14,804 nt of DNA from DASRSS01 sp035656335 (GTDB lineage: Bacteria > Actinomycetota > Actinomycetes > Mycobacteriales > Jatrophihabitantaceae): NCBI GenBank assembly GCA_035656335.1, contig DASRSS010000032.1:1-14804 (forward strand). Reading direction: 5' to 3'. Below, piece by piece: positions 1 through 6,113 of the stretch; positions within the stretch are counted from its first letter, which is position 1; every line of letters begins with the position of its first letter. Below the pieces are notes generated by a model. That model had not been told where the DNA came from and searched no databases. It was given only the letters and a program-made list of their open reading frames with translations. The position numbers and the translations under genes are program-made.

Positions 1-2
1 CA

Positions 3-704
3 GCCTGGGTCGCCGCGGTGCAGGCTCGGATGATCACCGCCCTGATCGACGAACCGCACGTCGGGGCCCCGGCGCCGAAGCTGGACCGCACGTGGGCCGA
101 AGAGGACGTCAAAACCGCGCTCGCGGAGTCCGTCACCGGCAGCCAGGCACGCATCCACACCGCCACCGACCCGGTGCATCGCCTGCCGGACACGCTCACC
201 GCGTTGGAGCAGGGCCGGGTGACGGCGCGGCACGCGTCCGCGGTGGTGGACACCGTCCGCACCCTCGACGGCACCGCCGCCCGCGAGGTGGAGGCGGCGG
301 TGCTGCCGGTCCCGGAGCGGATCAGCGACCCCGCCCCGACCATGGCGGCGTTCCGCCGCAAGCTGCGTAAGGCCGGCATCGCCGCCGACCCGCGCTCGGC
401 GGCGGAGAATGCCGCCCGCGCCGCCGAGGACCACGACGTATGGGTCATCCCCCAGGACAACGGCATGGCGTACCTCGGGGCGCCGCTGCCGGCCGAAGGC
501 GCCGCCACCGTCGCCGCCGCTGTCGATGCGAAGGCCGAGCAGATCCGCACCACCGACGACCCGAGGACGAAGGCGCAGCGTCGGGCGGACGGGCTGGTGC
601 AGATCTGCGCCGACTACCTCAACGACGAAAACGCGAAGATCAAAATGGACCGCCGTCACGGGCGCCCAAGCGCTACACGTTACGGTGGGACGTACCGGTT
701 CTGA
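3..704 (+). CDS. DUF222 (13E12-type) protein, 5' cut by window edge, lacks HNH domain
   Basis: The reading frame is open to the left edge (Ala-Trp-Val-Ala-Ala-Val-Gln-Ala-Arg precedes the first Met), so the true start lies outside the window and 233 residues are visible. The sequence has the alanine/arginine-rich helical character of DUF222, including the segments ALEQGRVTARHASAVVDTV and KAQRRADGLVQICADYL. Members of this actinobacterial family normally continue for another 150-250 residues into an HNH nuclease domain (G-R-P-P-hxV-type strand, then HNH). Here the frame ends about 25 residues after the ADGL helix in an unrelated basic tail (RRHGRPSATRYGG), and the next gene starts 30 nt later. 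I infer a 3' truncation, so this is probably a remnant or pseudogene of a repetitive family. No function can be assigned; a naturally short DUF222 protein is the alternative. Confidence 0.72.
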   Translation, partial: AWVAAVQARMITALIDEPHVGAPAPKLDRTWAEEDVKTALAESVTGSQARIHTATDPVHRLPDTLTALEQGRVTARHASAVVDTVRTLDGTAAREVEAAVLPVPERISDPAPTMAAFRRKLRKAGIAADPRSAAENAARAAEDHDVWVIPQDNGMAYLGAPLPAEGAATVAAAVDAKAEQIRTTDDPRTKAQRRADGLVQICADYLNDENAKIKMDRRHGRPSATRYGGTYRF

Positions 705-734
705 CCGCCCACCCGAACGGGGCTCCCCACACAC

Positions 735-1769
735 ATGAAGCGCCTTGCGCCCGCGCGCGTCCTCGCCGCCGTGATCGTCCTTCCCGTCCTGGCCCTCACC
801 GCCTGCGGATCGTCGGGCGGCCCCAGCTCGAAGAACTCCGGCTCGAACGCCACGGCCGGCTCGAACGCCGCGAGCGCACCCGCCGGCACCAGCACGAGCG
901 TGCCGGGCGCGAACACCGACGTCGGCATCAGGGTCGACCCGAAGTTCGGTGGCTCGCCGACGCTGACGATCCCGAACGGACCCGCGCCGAAGCAGCTCAC
1001 CCAGCAGGTGCTCTCGACGGGCAACGGCCAGAAGATCACCAAGGGTGACCTGCTCGTCGCCAACTACGCGGGCGAGACCTGGGCGCCCAAGAGCGGCAAG
1101 CCGAACGTGTTCGACAGCTCGTTCTCGCGCGGCGCGCCGACCGGCTTCGCGATCGGGACGGGCAACGTCATCGCCGGCTGGGACAAGACCTTGGTGGGCA
1201 AGAAGCTCGGCTCGCGCATCCTACTGACGATCCCGCCCGCGGACGGCTACGGCAGCAACGGCCAGCCGAGCGCGAACATCAGCGGCACCGACACCCTGGT
1301 CTTCGTCGTCGACCTAGTCGCGGCCTACCACCCCGGCGCCTCGGCCCCGGGAACCGCGATCAAGAACCTGCCGGCGGGGCTGCCCACGTTCAGCAACGTC
1401 CCGGCCAAGGAACCGAAGATCACCAGCACCAAGGGCGTCACCGCGCCGAAGGCTCCGAAGTCCACGCTCGTCGTCAAGGGCACCGGGCCGAAGATCGACT
1501 CCGCCAAGTCGCTGGTCATGGAGTTCGTCGAGGCGCCGATCGGCAGCAGCAGCGGCGCGGGTAGCCAGTCGACCTGGAACGGCGCGCCGCAGACCGCCGC
1601 CGCGCAGAGCGTCCTCGGTGTCGCCGACGCGCTCAAGGGCCAGCGCGTCGGCAGCCGCGCCGTCGTGTTCCTGCCCGCGACCGCGGCCGTCCCGGGCAGC
1701 GCCACCGCGCAGGCTCAGCCGGCCCAGCCGGCCGAGGTGCTGATCGTGGACGTCGTCGGGCAGTACTGA
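735..1769 (+). CDS. FKBP-type peptidyl-prolyl isomerase lipoprotein with two FKBP domains, the second degenerate
   Basis: 344 residues. A lipoprotein signal is clear: basic Met-Lys-Arg-Leu, a hydrophobic stretch and the lipobox LTAC with Cys24, so the mature protein should be lipid-anchored outside the cell. A Ser/Ala/Gly-rich linker (25-60) follows. Residues about 80-197 form a good FKBP domain with the expected pocket motifs: VFDSSF at 126-130, VIAGWD at 145-150, LVGKKLGSR and ADGYG near 169-173. Residues about 225-343 repeat the pattern (KGTGP, then VADALKGQRVGSRAVVFLPA, then VLIVDVVGQY) but lack the F-D-S-S and G-W residues, so this domain is probably inactive and may bind clients or be structural. 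FKBPs speed cis-trans isomerisation of Xaa-Pro bonds; here a role in folding secreted proteins is inferred. The ATG has only a weak upstream GGGG as ribosome-binding site. The gene is convergent with the PAP2 gene, 24 nt apart. Confidence 0.92.
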   Translation: MKRLAPARVLAAVIVLPVLALTACGSSGGPSSKNSGSNATAGSNAASAPAGTSTSVPGANTDVGIRVDPKFGGSPTLTIPNGPAPKQLTQQVLSTGNGQKITKGDLLVANYAGETWAPKSGKPNVFDSSFSRGAPTGFAIGTGNVIAGWDKTLVGKKLGSRILLTIPPADGYGSNGQPSANISGTDTLVFVVDLVAAYHPGASAPGTAIKNLPAGLPTFSNVPAKEPKITSTKGVTAPKAPKSTLVVKGTGPKIDSAKSLVMEFVEAPIGSSSGAGSQSTWNGAPQTAAAQSVLGVADALKGQRVGSRAVVFLPATAAVPGSATAQAQPAQPAEVLIVDVVGQY

Positions 1770-1793
1770 CGGCACGAAAAGCGCAGCGCAAAC

Positions 1794-2675
1794 CTAGACC
1801 GGCTCGGGAACGGCCACGGACGGACGCACTCGGCGTGCCCGTGTCGCGCGCCACGCGGTGCGGACGCCGAAGACCGACCAGGCACAGACGACCAGGATCG
1901 CGATCGCGACGGCGCCGTCCAGCCACCAGTGGTTGCCCGTCACCACGACGACGAACACCGTGACTACCGCGTGCCCCGGCCCGAGCCAGCGCCACCGGCT
2001 CGGGCTGATCCGCCACGCGTAATACCCGACGAGCGTCGCCCACGCCACGTGTACGGACGGCATCGCGGACAGCTGGTCGATCGGAAGCCCGTTCGCGTAC
2101 ACCGACTGGTGGTACAGCATCCCCGTGTCGACGATTCCCGGCAGCATCCGCGGCGGCGCGACCGGCATCAACTGCACCAGCAGGCAGCCCAGAGTCGTCC
2201 ACGCCATCACCTGGCGCACCGGCCGATAGCTCTCCCGGTGCCGGACGAACAGCCAGACCAGGAAGATCAGCATCACGGTCATGTGCATCGACGCGTAGTA
2301 CAGGTTCGCGCCCTCGACGACGAGCCGAGCGTGCAGCACCGCGTGCTGCACGGAGCGCTCCGAGGGCAGGCCGATGTCGTGCTCGAAGCGCTGGATCCAT
2401 CTCGACCGCGCCATCGCGCCGGACGTGCCGGTCACGGACAGCTTGCCGGCCAGCTGCCACAACCCGTACAAGAATCCGATCACGGCCGTCTCGCGGGCGA
2501 ACGCGCCGACGGCCCGCGTCCGGCGTCCGCGCGCCAGCGCCAGGCCCGATCCCGCGACGGCCAGGGCGGCGGCGGCCTCCCAGGACTGCTCCCAGCTGAG
2601 CCCGACCGTCTGCACCGCTCCACTATGCCCGAGCCGTCCGCCGATCCGGGCCGCGGCAGACGTCGATCTGTTCAA
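1794..2675 (-). CDS. PAP2-superfamily membrane phosphatase (PAP2_3 / inositolphosphotransferase-like)
   Basis: An integral membrane protein of up to 293 residues with about six hydrophobic segments. The signature is in the C-terminal half: AMPSVHVAWA followed about 40 residues later by VTGNHWWLDG. These are the P-S-x-H and G-N-H-x-x-x-D motifs of the PAP2_3 group, and the two His and the Asp would form the phosphohistidine active site. Relatives hydrolyse or transfer lipid phosphates such as phosphatidate, isoprenoid pyrophosphate or inositol phospholipids; the substrate here cannot be read from sequence. The longest start is TTG at 2675, which lies inside the promoter-like region of the divergent small ORF. 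GTG at 2615 (273 residues) is the better start: CATAGT stands 6 nt upstream, a leaderless arrangement, and GGAG is adjacent. No terminator is visible in the 24-nt convergent gap to the FKBP gene. Confidence 0.9.
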   Translation of the reverse strand: MNRSTSAAARIGGRLGHSGAVQTVGLSWEQSWEAAAALAVAGSGLALARGRRTRAVGAFARETAVIGFLYGLWQLAGKLSVTGTSGAMARSRWIQRFEHDIGLPSERSVQHAVLHARLVVEGANLYYASMHMTVMLIFLVWLFVRHRESYRPVRQVMAWTTLGCLLVQLMPVAPPRMLPGIVDTGMLYHQSVYANGLPIDQLSAMPSVHVAWATLVGYYAWRISPSRWRWLGPGHAVVTVFVVVVTGNHWWLDGAVAIAILVVCAWSVFGVRTAWRATRARRVRPSVAVPEPV

Positions 2676-2695
2676 ACCGCGGCGGATTTGGGTAT
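2670..2695 (+). promoter_or_regulatory. SigB/SigF-like promoter candidate for the 43-residue ORF
   Basis: GTTC at 2670-2673, a 16-nt spacer, then GGGTAT at 2690-2695. The actinobacterial SigB/SigF class of promoters is usually given as GTTT (or GNNT), 14-17 nt, then GGGTA(T/C). The -10 half is a full match and the -35 half has one mismatch. Transcription would start around 2702, only about 3 nt before the ATG at 2705, giving a nearly leaderless mRNA. A SigA-type reading (TTCAAA, 17 nt, TATGTG) is also possible. Sequence match only. Confidence 0.4.
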
Positions 2696-2704
2696 GTGCG
2701 GGCC

Positions 2705-2836
2705 ATGGTTCTGTTGATCGCGGTCGTGCTCATCCTCTCGGCCGCCGTCGGCGCGGGTGAGCTGGTCCGTCTGCTCATCGCCCGCATGCTGACCGCGACC
2801 ACGTCGCCCCCGCGGGTGCGCGTGCGCGACGTCTGA
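2705..2836 (+). CDS. 43-residue single-span membrane peptide, unknown function
   Basis: An ORF of 44 codons starting with ATG: MVLLIAVVLILSAAVGAGEL, then VRLLIARMLTATTSPP, ending in a basic tail RVRVRDV. The first 18 residues form an uninterrupted hydrophobic stretch with the small residues Ala and Gly; Arg22 and Arg27 and the basic C-terminus suggest an N-out, C-in single membrane span, or two short spans. There is no strong Shine-Dalgarno, but a SigB/SigF-like promoter ends 9 nt upstream, which would give a near-leaderless transcript. It is divergent from the PAP2 gene and 144 nt ahead of the PP2C phosphatase, on the same strand as the latter. I do not recognise a family. It is short enough to be chance in high-GC DNA, but the sensible membrane composition and promoter placement favour a real gene. 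Confidence 0.48.
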   Translation: MVLLIAVVLILSAAVGAGELVRLLIARMLTATTSPPRVRVRDV

Positions 2837-2980
2837 GTGATCGCGGACGTCTTCGGCACGCAACACAGCACGCAAGCCGGAATTTCGGCGGGTCCATTCA
2901 CGGCGCGTCGGCTAGTGTCGGTTCGGCACTCGAACGCCGTTCAACCGTAGCGGCCTCGAGGCGCGCGGGCGGAGAGCCTC
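2837..2980 (+). promoter_or_regulatory. Leader region of the PP2C phosphatase gene
   Basis: Non-coding stretch of 144 nt. It contains a TANNNT-type -10 candidate TAGTGT at 2913-2918 without a convincing -35. Downstream are two overlapping small inverted repeats: GTTCG (2921-2925) with CGAAC (2931-2935), and GAAC (2932-2935) with GTTC (2939-2942). They sit just after the predicted start of transcription and could be an operator. A good ribosome-binding site, GGAG at 2971-2974, stands 6 nt before the ATG at 2981 and fixes that start. Confidence 0.35.
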
Positions 2981-4669
2981 ATGGTCGACACTGTGCGACG
3001 GACGCGTCACATGGACGACACGGACGCGCTTCCCTCGGGCACACACGCGCCGCAAAGCACTCGTGCGCGCCCGAGCCTCGTGCCGCTGAGCCGGTTCAGC
3101 CTCGTCCTCCTGGTGCTGGTGCTGCTCGCCACCGGCGCGCTGTCCTGGTCGACCTACAGCCTCAACCAGCACAACGAGAACCGGCTGCTGTCGCTGCAGA
3201 CGAAGCAGGCGGCCACGGTCCTGCAAGCGATCATCCCCGTCCTCCAGACGCCGCTGGCCTCCGCCGCGGAGATCGCCGCGACCAGCAACGGCGACGCCGC
3301 GCAGTTCACCAACTACATTGACAGCTACATCAGCGCTCCGGGCGGAAAGGGCAGCTACGTCTCGTCGTCGCTGTGGCGCGTGGACGGACGCGGCCCACAC
3401 CTGATCACGTCCGTCGGGCGGACGCCGGAACTCCTCGCGCACCCGGCGAAGGAGCAAGCATTCCTGCGCCGCGCCGCGAAGACGCCCGCGTTCGACATCC
3501 TCGGCCCGCTGGGCACCGACGAGCCGCGGCTCGGCTTCGCGTACGCGTCCGCCGGCCGGCCCACCTACGTCGTCTACGCCGAGAGCGCGCTGCCACCGGG
3601 ACGGCGCGCACCCAGCTCGCCGAACTCCGCCTTCGCCGAGCTGCGCTTCGCGATGTACCTCGGCAGGTCGACCACGCCCGCGGCACTGGTCGAGGCCAAC
3701 ACCGACCAGCTGCCCATCCACGGCCACACGGCACGGGCCAGCGTCTCCTTCGGCAGCGGCGTGGTCACGCTGGTCGCGGCGCGCGCCGGGCAGCTCGGCG
3801 GCACGCTCGCCCAGATGCTGTGGTGGATCGTCGCACTGGTCGGCGTCGCGCTGGCCGTCACGTCCGCGGTCGTGGCCGAGCGCCTGCAACGCCGTCGCCG
3901 CGCGGCCGAGCTGCTGACCGTCGAGGTGCGCCACCTCCTGAGCGAGCAGCGCAGCATCGCCGAGACGCTGCAGCACGCCCTGCTGCCGCAGCGGATCCCG
4001 GACATCGCCGGCCTCGACCTCGCGGTGCGCTACATCCCCGGCGTGGACGGCATCGAGATCGGCGGCGACTGGTACGACCTCATCGAGCTGGATGATCAGC
4101 GCGTGTTCTTCGTGGTCGGGGACGTGTCCGGGCGCGGGGTCGCGTCCGGGTCGGTCATGGCGTCGCTGCTGTTCGCGATCCGCGGCTTCGTCAGCGAGGG
4201 GTACGACCCGGCAAAGGTCCTCGACCGGCTCAGCGCGCTGCTGGACGTCGGACGCGACAAGCACTTCGCGACCGTGGTGTGCGGCGTCGCGGACATCGGG
4301 CGGCACGAGATCACGCTGGCCAGCGCGGGCCATCTGCCACCGCTGCTGGTCCGCGGGCAAGGCGATTCCGCCGGCGAGTTCGTGCGGCTGCCGACCGGTC
4401 CGCCGATCGGGGTGCGGTACAGCGAGCCGCACACCGCGGTCACCATCAACGTCCCGCCGCAGGCGACGCTGCTCGCCTACACCGACGGTCTCGTCGAGCG
4501 GCGCGGCGAGAGCCTGGACGTCGGGCTGCACGAGCTGCGCACCTCGGCGCTCGGCTCGTCCGGCCCGCTGGAGAACATGTTGAGCACGATCGTGGACGAG
4601 TTGGCACCACCGGGTTCGGGCTGGTTCGATGACGACACGGCGATCTTGGGGGTGCGGTGGCAGAGCTGA
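2981..4669 (+). CDS. Membrane-anchored SpoIIE/RsbU-type PP2C serine phosphatase with extracellular sensor region
   Basis: 562 residues. Layout: cytoplasmic N-terminus (1-36), first membrane span (about 37-58), an extracellular region of some 215 residues (59-275), second span (276-298), a short basic/coiled linker with LLSEQRSIAETLQHALLPQR (319-338), then a SpoIIE phosphatase domain (about 340-560). Phosphatase motifs are intact: EIGGDWYD with Asp363, VVGDVSGRG with Asp381, ASAGHLPPLL at 447-456, LLAYTDGLVERR with Asp502, and FDDDTAIL with Asp550-552; these acidic residues bind the metal ions. Such enzymes dephosphorylate a phospho-STAS antagonist in response to a signal, here presumably sensed outside the cell. 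The extracellular part looks like a CHASE-type helical sensor, but I cannot name a family. The STAS gene overlaps its 3' end by 13 nt, which makes the substrate very likely. Start supported by GGAG 6 nt upstream; Met11 is the alternative. Confidence 0.93.
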   Translation: MVDTVRRTRHMDDTDALPSGTHAPQSTRARPSLVPLSRFSLVLLVLVLLATGALSWSTYSLNQHNENRLLSLQTKQAATVLQAIIPVLQTPLASAAEIAATSNGDAAQFTNYIDSYISAPGGKGSYVSSSLWRVDGRGPHLITSVGRTPELLAHPAKEQAFLRRAAKTPAFDILGPLGTDEPRLGFAYASAGRPTYVVYAESALPPGRRAPSSPNSAFAELRFAMYLGRSTTPAALVEANTDQLPIHGHTARASVSFGSGVVTLVAARAGQLGGTLAQMLWWIVALVGVALAVTSAVVAERLQRRRRAAELLTVEVRHLLSEQRSIAETLQHALLPQRIPDIAGLDLAVRYIPGVDGIEIGGDWYDLIELDDQRVFFVVGDVSGRGVASGSVMASLLFAIRGFVSEGYDPAKVLDRLSALLDVGRDKHFATVVCGVADIGRHEITLASAGHLPPLLVRGQGDSAGEFVRLPTGPPIGVRYSEPHTAVTINVPPQATLLAYTDGLVERRGESLDVGLHELRTSALGSSGPLENMLSTIVDELAPPGSGWFDDDTAILGVRWQS

Positions 4670-4998
4670 CGGGCCAGGCGGACAGCGCGAGCCTGGAGGT
4701 GTCCGAATCGGTCGAGTCCGACTGCACCATCGTGCTCACGCTCAGCGGCGAGTTGGACCTGTCCACCGTCCCTGCGCTGCACACGGCGGTGCAGGACGCG
4801 ATCAGCCGCAAGCCCGACACGCTCGTGTTCGACCTGGCGCAGCTGACGTTCATGGACAGCTCGGGGATCGCCGCGCTGCTGTCGGCCGTCGGCGCCGTCG
4901 GCGCCGTTCAGGTGCGCAACCCGTCCCGCATCGTGCGGCGGATCATCGAGCTGTCCGGCCTCGCACAGACCTTGGGCCTGCCCAGCGCAGTCGACTGA
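4657..4998 (+). CDS. STAS-domain anti-sigma factor antagonist (RsbV/SpoIIAA type)
   Basis: 113 residues, GTG start overlapping the end of the phosphatase gene by 13 nt, with GGGGG at 4648-4652 as ribosome-binding site; the two are probably translationally coupled. The fold signature is clear: SGELDLSTVPAL (30-41), TLVFDLAQLTFMDSSGIAAL (55-74), and NPSRIVRRIIELSGLAQTL near the C-terminus. Asp67-Ser68-Ser69-Gly70 matches the phosphorylation site of SpoIIAA/RsbV. In the known cycle, an RsbW/SpoIIAB kinase phosphorylates this Ser, the PP2C partner removes the phosphate, and the unphosphorylated form captures the kinase and frees the sigma factor. The helix between the Ser site and the N-P-S loop is about 4 residues shorter than usual and is built on a VGAVGA repeat. 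Neither the kinase nor the sigma factor is in the window. The last 56 nt overlap the convergent YihY gene. Confidence 0.94.
   Translation: MAELTGQADSASLEVSESVESDCTIVLTLSGELDLSTVPALHTAVQDAISRKPDTLVFDLAQLTFMDSSGIAALLSAVGAVGAVQVRNPSRIVRRIIELSGLAQTLGLPSAVD
4888..4905 (+). repeat. 9-bp tandem duplication inside the STAS gene
   Basis: GTCGGCGCC occurs twice head to tail (4888-4896 and 4897-4905) and a partial copy (GTCGGCC) precedes it at 4881-4887. In frame, it encodes Val-Gly-Ala-Val-Gly-Ala in place of part of a helix that is usually charged. Replication slippage is the simplest origin. Confidence 0.6.
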
Positions 4999-6082
4999 GC
5001 AGCCACGTCCCGACCGCGGCGCCGGACACGAACCCGAACCCGAAGATCGTCGCGCCGGTCGCAGCCGGCCTAGGACGGGGCTCGACGTCCGGGAGCACGT
5101 CTTCCTGCTCGACGACGCCCGGCACGTCCGCCACGGCCCGCTCGTCGGTGAGCACCGACATCCACGCGGCGCAGAACAGCATCCAGCGGGCAACCAGCTG
5201 GATCCAGATCAGGATCGCGACCAGGCTCGCGAACGGGCCCGCCGTCGGGCTGCTCGCCGAGCGCTTGATCGTGTAGGTGCCCGCGATCTTCAGGACCTCG
5301 AAGCCGACGGACGCCAGCAGCGCGCCCTTGACCACGACCCGGGGCGCCACCTCCGCTCCCGGCAGCCGCACGATCAGCCAGCTGAAGATGATCATGTCGC
5401 CGGCCACGGCCAGCGCCAGCCCGACGACAGTGACCAGCGTCTGGGTGCCGAACTTGCCGTCCAGCGCGAGCACGCTGACGAGTTCGTTGCTCAGCGCAGT
5501 TCCACCAGCAGTGAGCGCCAGCGAGATGATCAGCCCGAGCGCGAGGCCGGCGAGCACCAGTAGGTTCCACACCCGCGCCATGAAGAAGTTGTGGTCCTTC
5601 GGCTTGCTTCCCCAGACCGCCTCGACCGCGGCGCGCATGTTGCCGACCCAGCCGAGCCCGGTCAGCAGCACGCCGACGAGGCCGATGATCCCCACGCCGG
5701 TGCGCGCCTTGATCGCGGTCGAGATCGACTTCTTCAGCGTCGTGCCGAGCTCGCCCGGGACGTTCGCGGTAACCCGGTCGAACAGGTGCTGCAGCGTCTG
5801 CGGGTGCGAGTGCAGCACGTAGCCCGCGATCGAAACCGCAAGCAGGACAAGGGGAAACAGCGCCAAGAAGCTGAAGTACGTGATCGCGGCTGCGTACTGG
5901 CCGCCGTTGTGGTCCTGCAGCCGTTGCCAGGCCGCGGCCGTGTGCCGGACGGACGCCCGGCGTGCCTTGAGCCGGCGCCACCACCGGGTGACCGCGTCCT
6001 TGACCCTGGGGATCCGGCTGAACCGCCAGAGCCGCGTGAACCACCCCGGCCGTGCCGGCTCCTCAGGCGGGTTCACGGTCAC
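4943..6082 (-). CDS. YihY/BrkB family inner-membrane protein
   Basis: 379 residues with the YihY (UPF0761, formerly 'ribonuclease BN') pattern: an amphipathic basic N-terminus, then GGQYAAAITYFSFLALFPLVLL (60-81), GLVGVLLTGLGWVGNMRAAVEAVWG (134-158), and further spans near 172-195, 212-238 and 285-310 with FASLVAILIWI. About six core membrane segments are present. Members are widely conserved and still poorly understood; a role in envelope physiology or transport is suggested in the literature, and the RNase activity once ascribed to the family belongs to another protein. After an acidic linker (EQEDVLPDVEP) there is a seventh hydrophobic segment, ATIFGFGFVSGAAVGTWLL (341-361), and a basic tail. 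Start is GTG at 6082, 31 nt after the 2H phosphoesterase stop, so it is the last gene of the operon. The 3' end overlaps the STAS gene by 56 nt, convergent. Confidence 0.93.
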   Translation of the reverse strand: MTVNPPEEPARPGWFTRLWRFSRIPRVKDAVTRWWRRLKARRASVRHTAAAWQRLQDHNGGQYAAAITYFSFLALFPLVLLAVSIAGYVLHSHPQTLQHLFDRVTANVPGELGTTLKKSISTAIKARTGVGIIGLVGVLLTGLGWVGNMRAAVEAVWGSKPKDHNFFMARVWNLLVLAGLALGLIISLALTAGGTALSNELVSVLALDGKFGTQTLVTVVGLALAVAGDMIIFSWLIVRLPGAEVAPRVVVKGALLASVGFEVLKIAGTYTIKRSASSPTAGPFASLVAILIWIQLVARWMLFCAAWMSVLTDERAVADVPGVVEQEDVLPDVEPRPRPAATGATIFGFGFVSGAAVGTWLLSRLRWAGPRSVRGRTAR

Positions 6083-6113
6083 CCGTACTGCTTACCCCAC
6101 GCCGATCGCGCGG

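Noticed and set aside
440..1048. Frame-shifted continuation of DUF222 into the FKBP region (second-frame ORF)
   Set aside because: The second frame after the DUF222 stop does not look like the HNH part and soon becomes a shadow of the lipoprotein gene.
1770..1793. Terminator between the convergent FKBP and PAP2 genes
   Set aside because: The 24-nt gap holds no inverted repeat.
2623..2901. 92-codon minus-strand ORF across the small membrane peptide
   Set aside because: Composition (Arg/Thr/Ala without pattern) looks like a shadow, and it overlaps both the PAP2 gene and the promoter-like region.
2931..2942. GAAC-GCC-GTTC upstream of the phosphatase as a LexA (SOS) box
   Set aside because: The actinobacterial LexA box has a 4-nt spacer (GAAC-N4-GTTC); here it is 3 nt, so I list it only as a possible small operator.
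2837..2947. 36-codon GTG ORF directly after the small membrane peptide
   Set aside because: No ribosome-binding site of note, no sensible composition, and it covers the expected promoter of the phosphatase gene.
2912..4531. 539-codon minus-strand ORF opposite the phosphatase gene
   Set aside because: Arg/Asp/Gln-rich antisense shadow of a real SpoIIE gene with intact motifs; typical of high-GC codon use.
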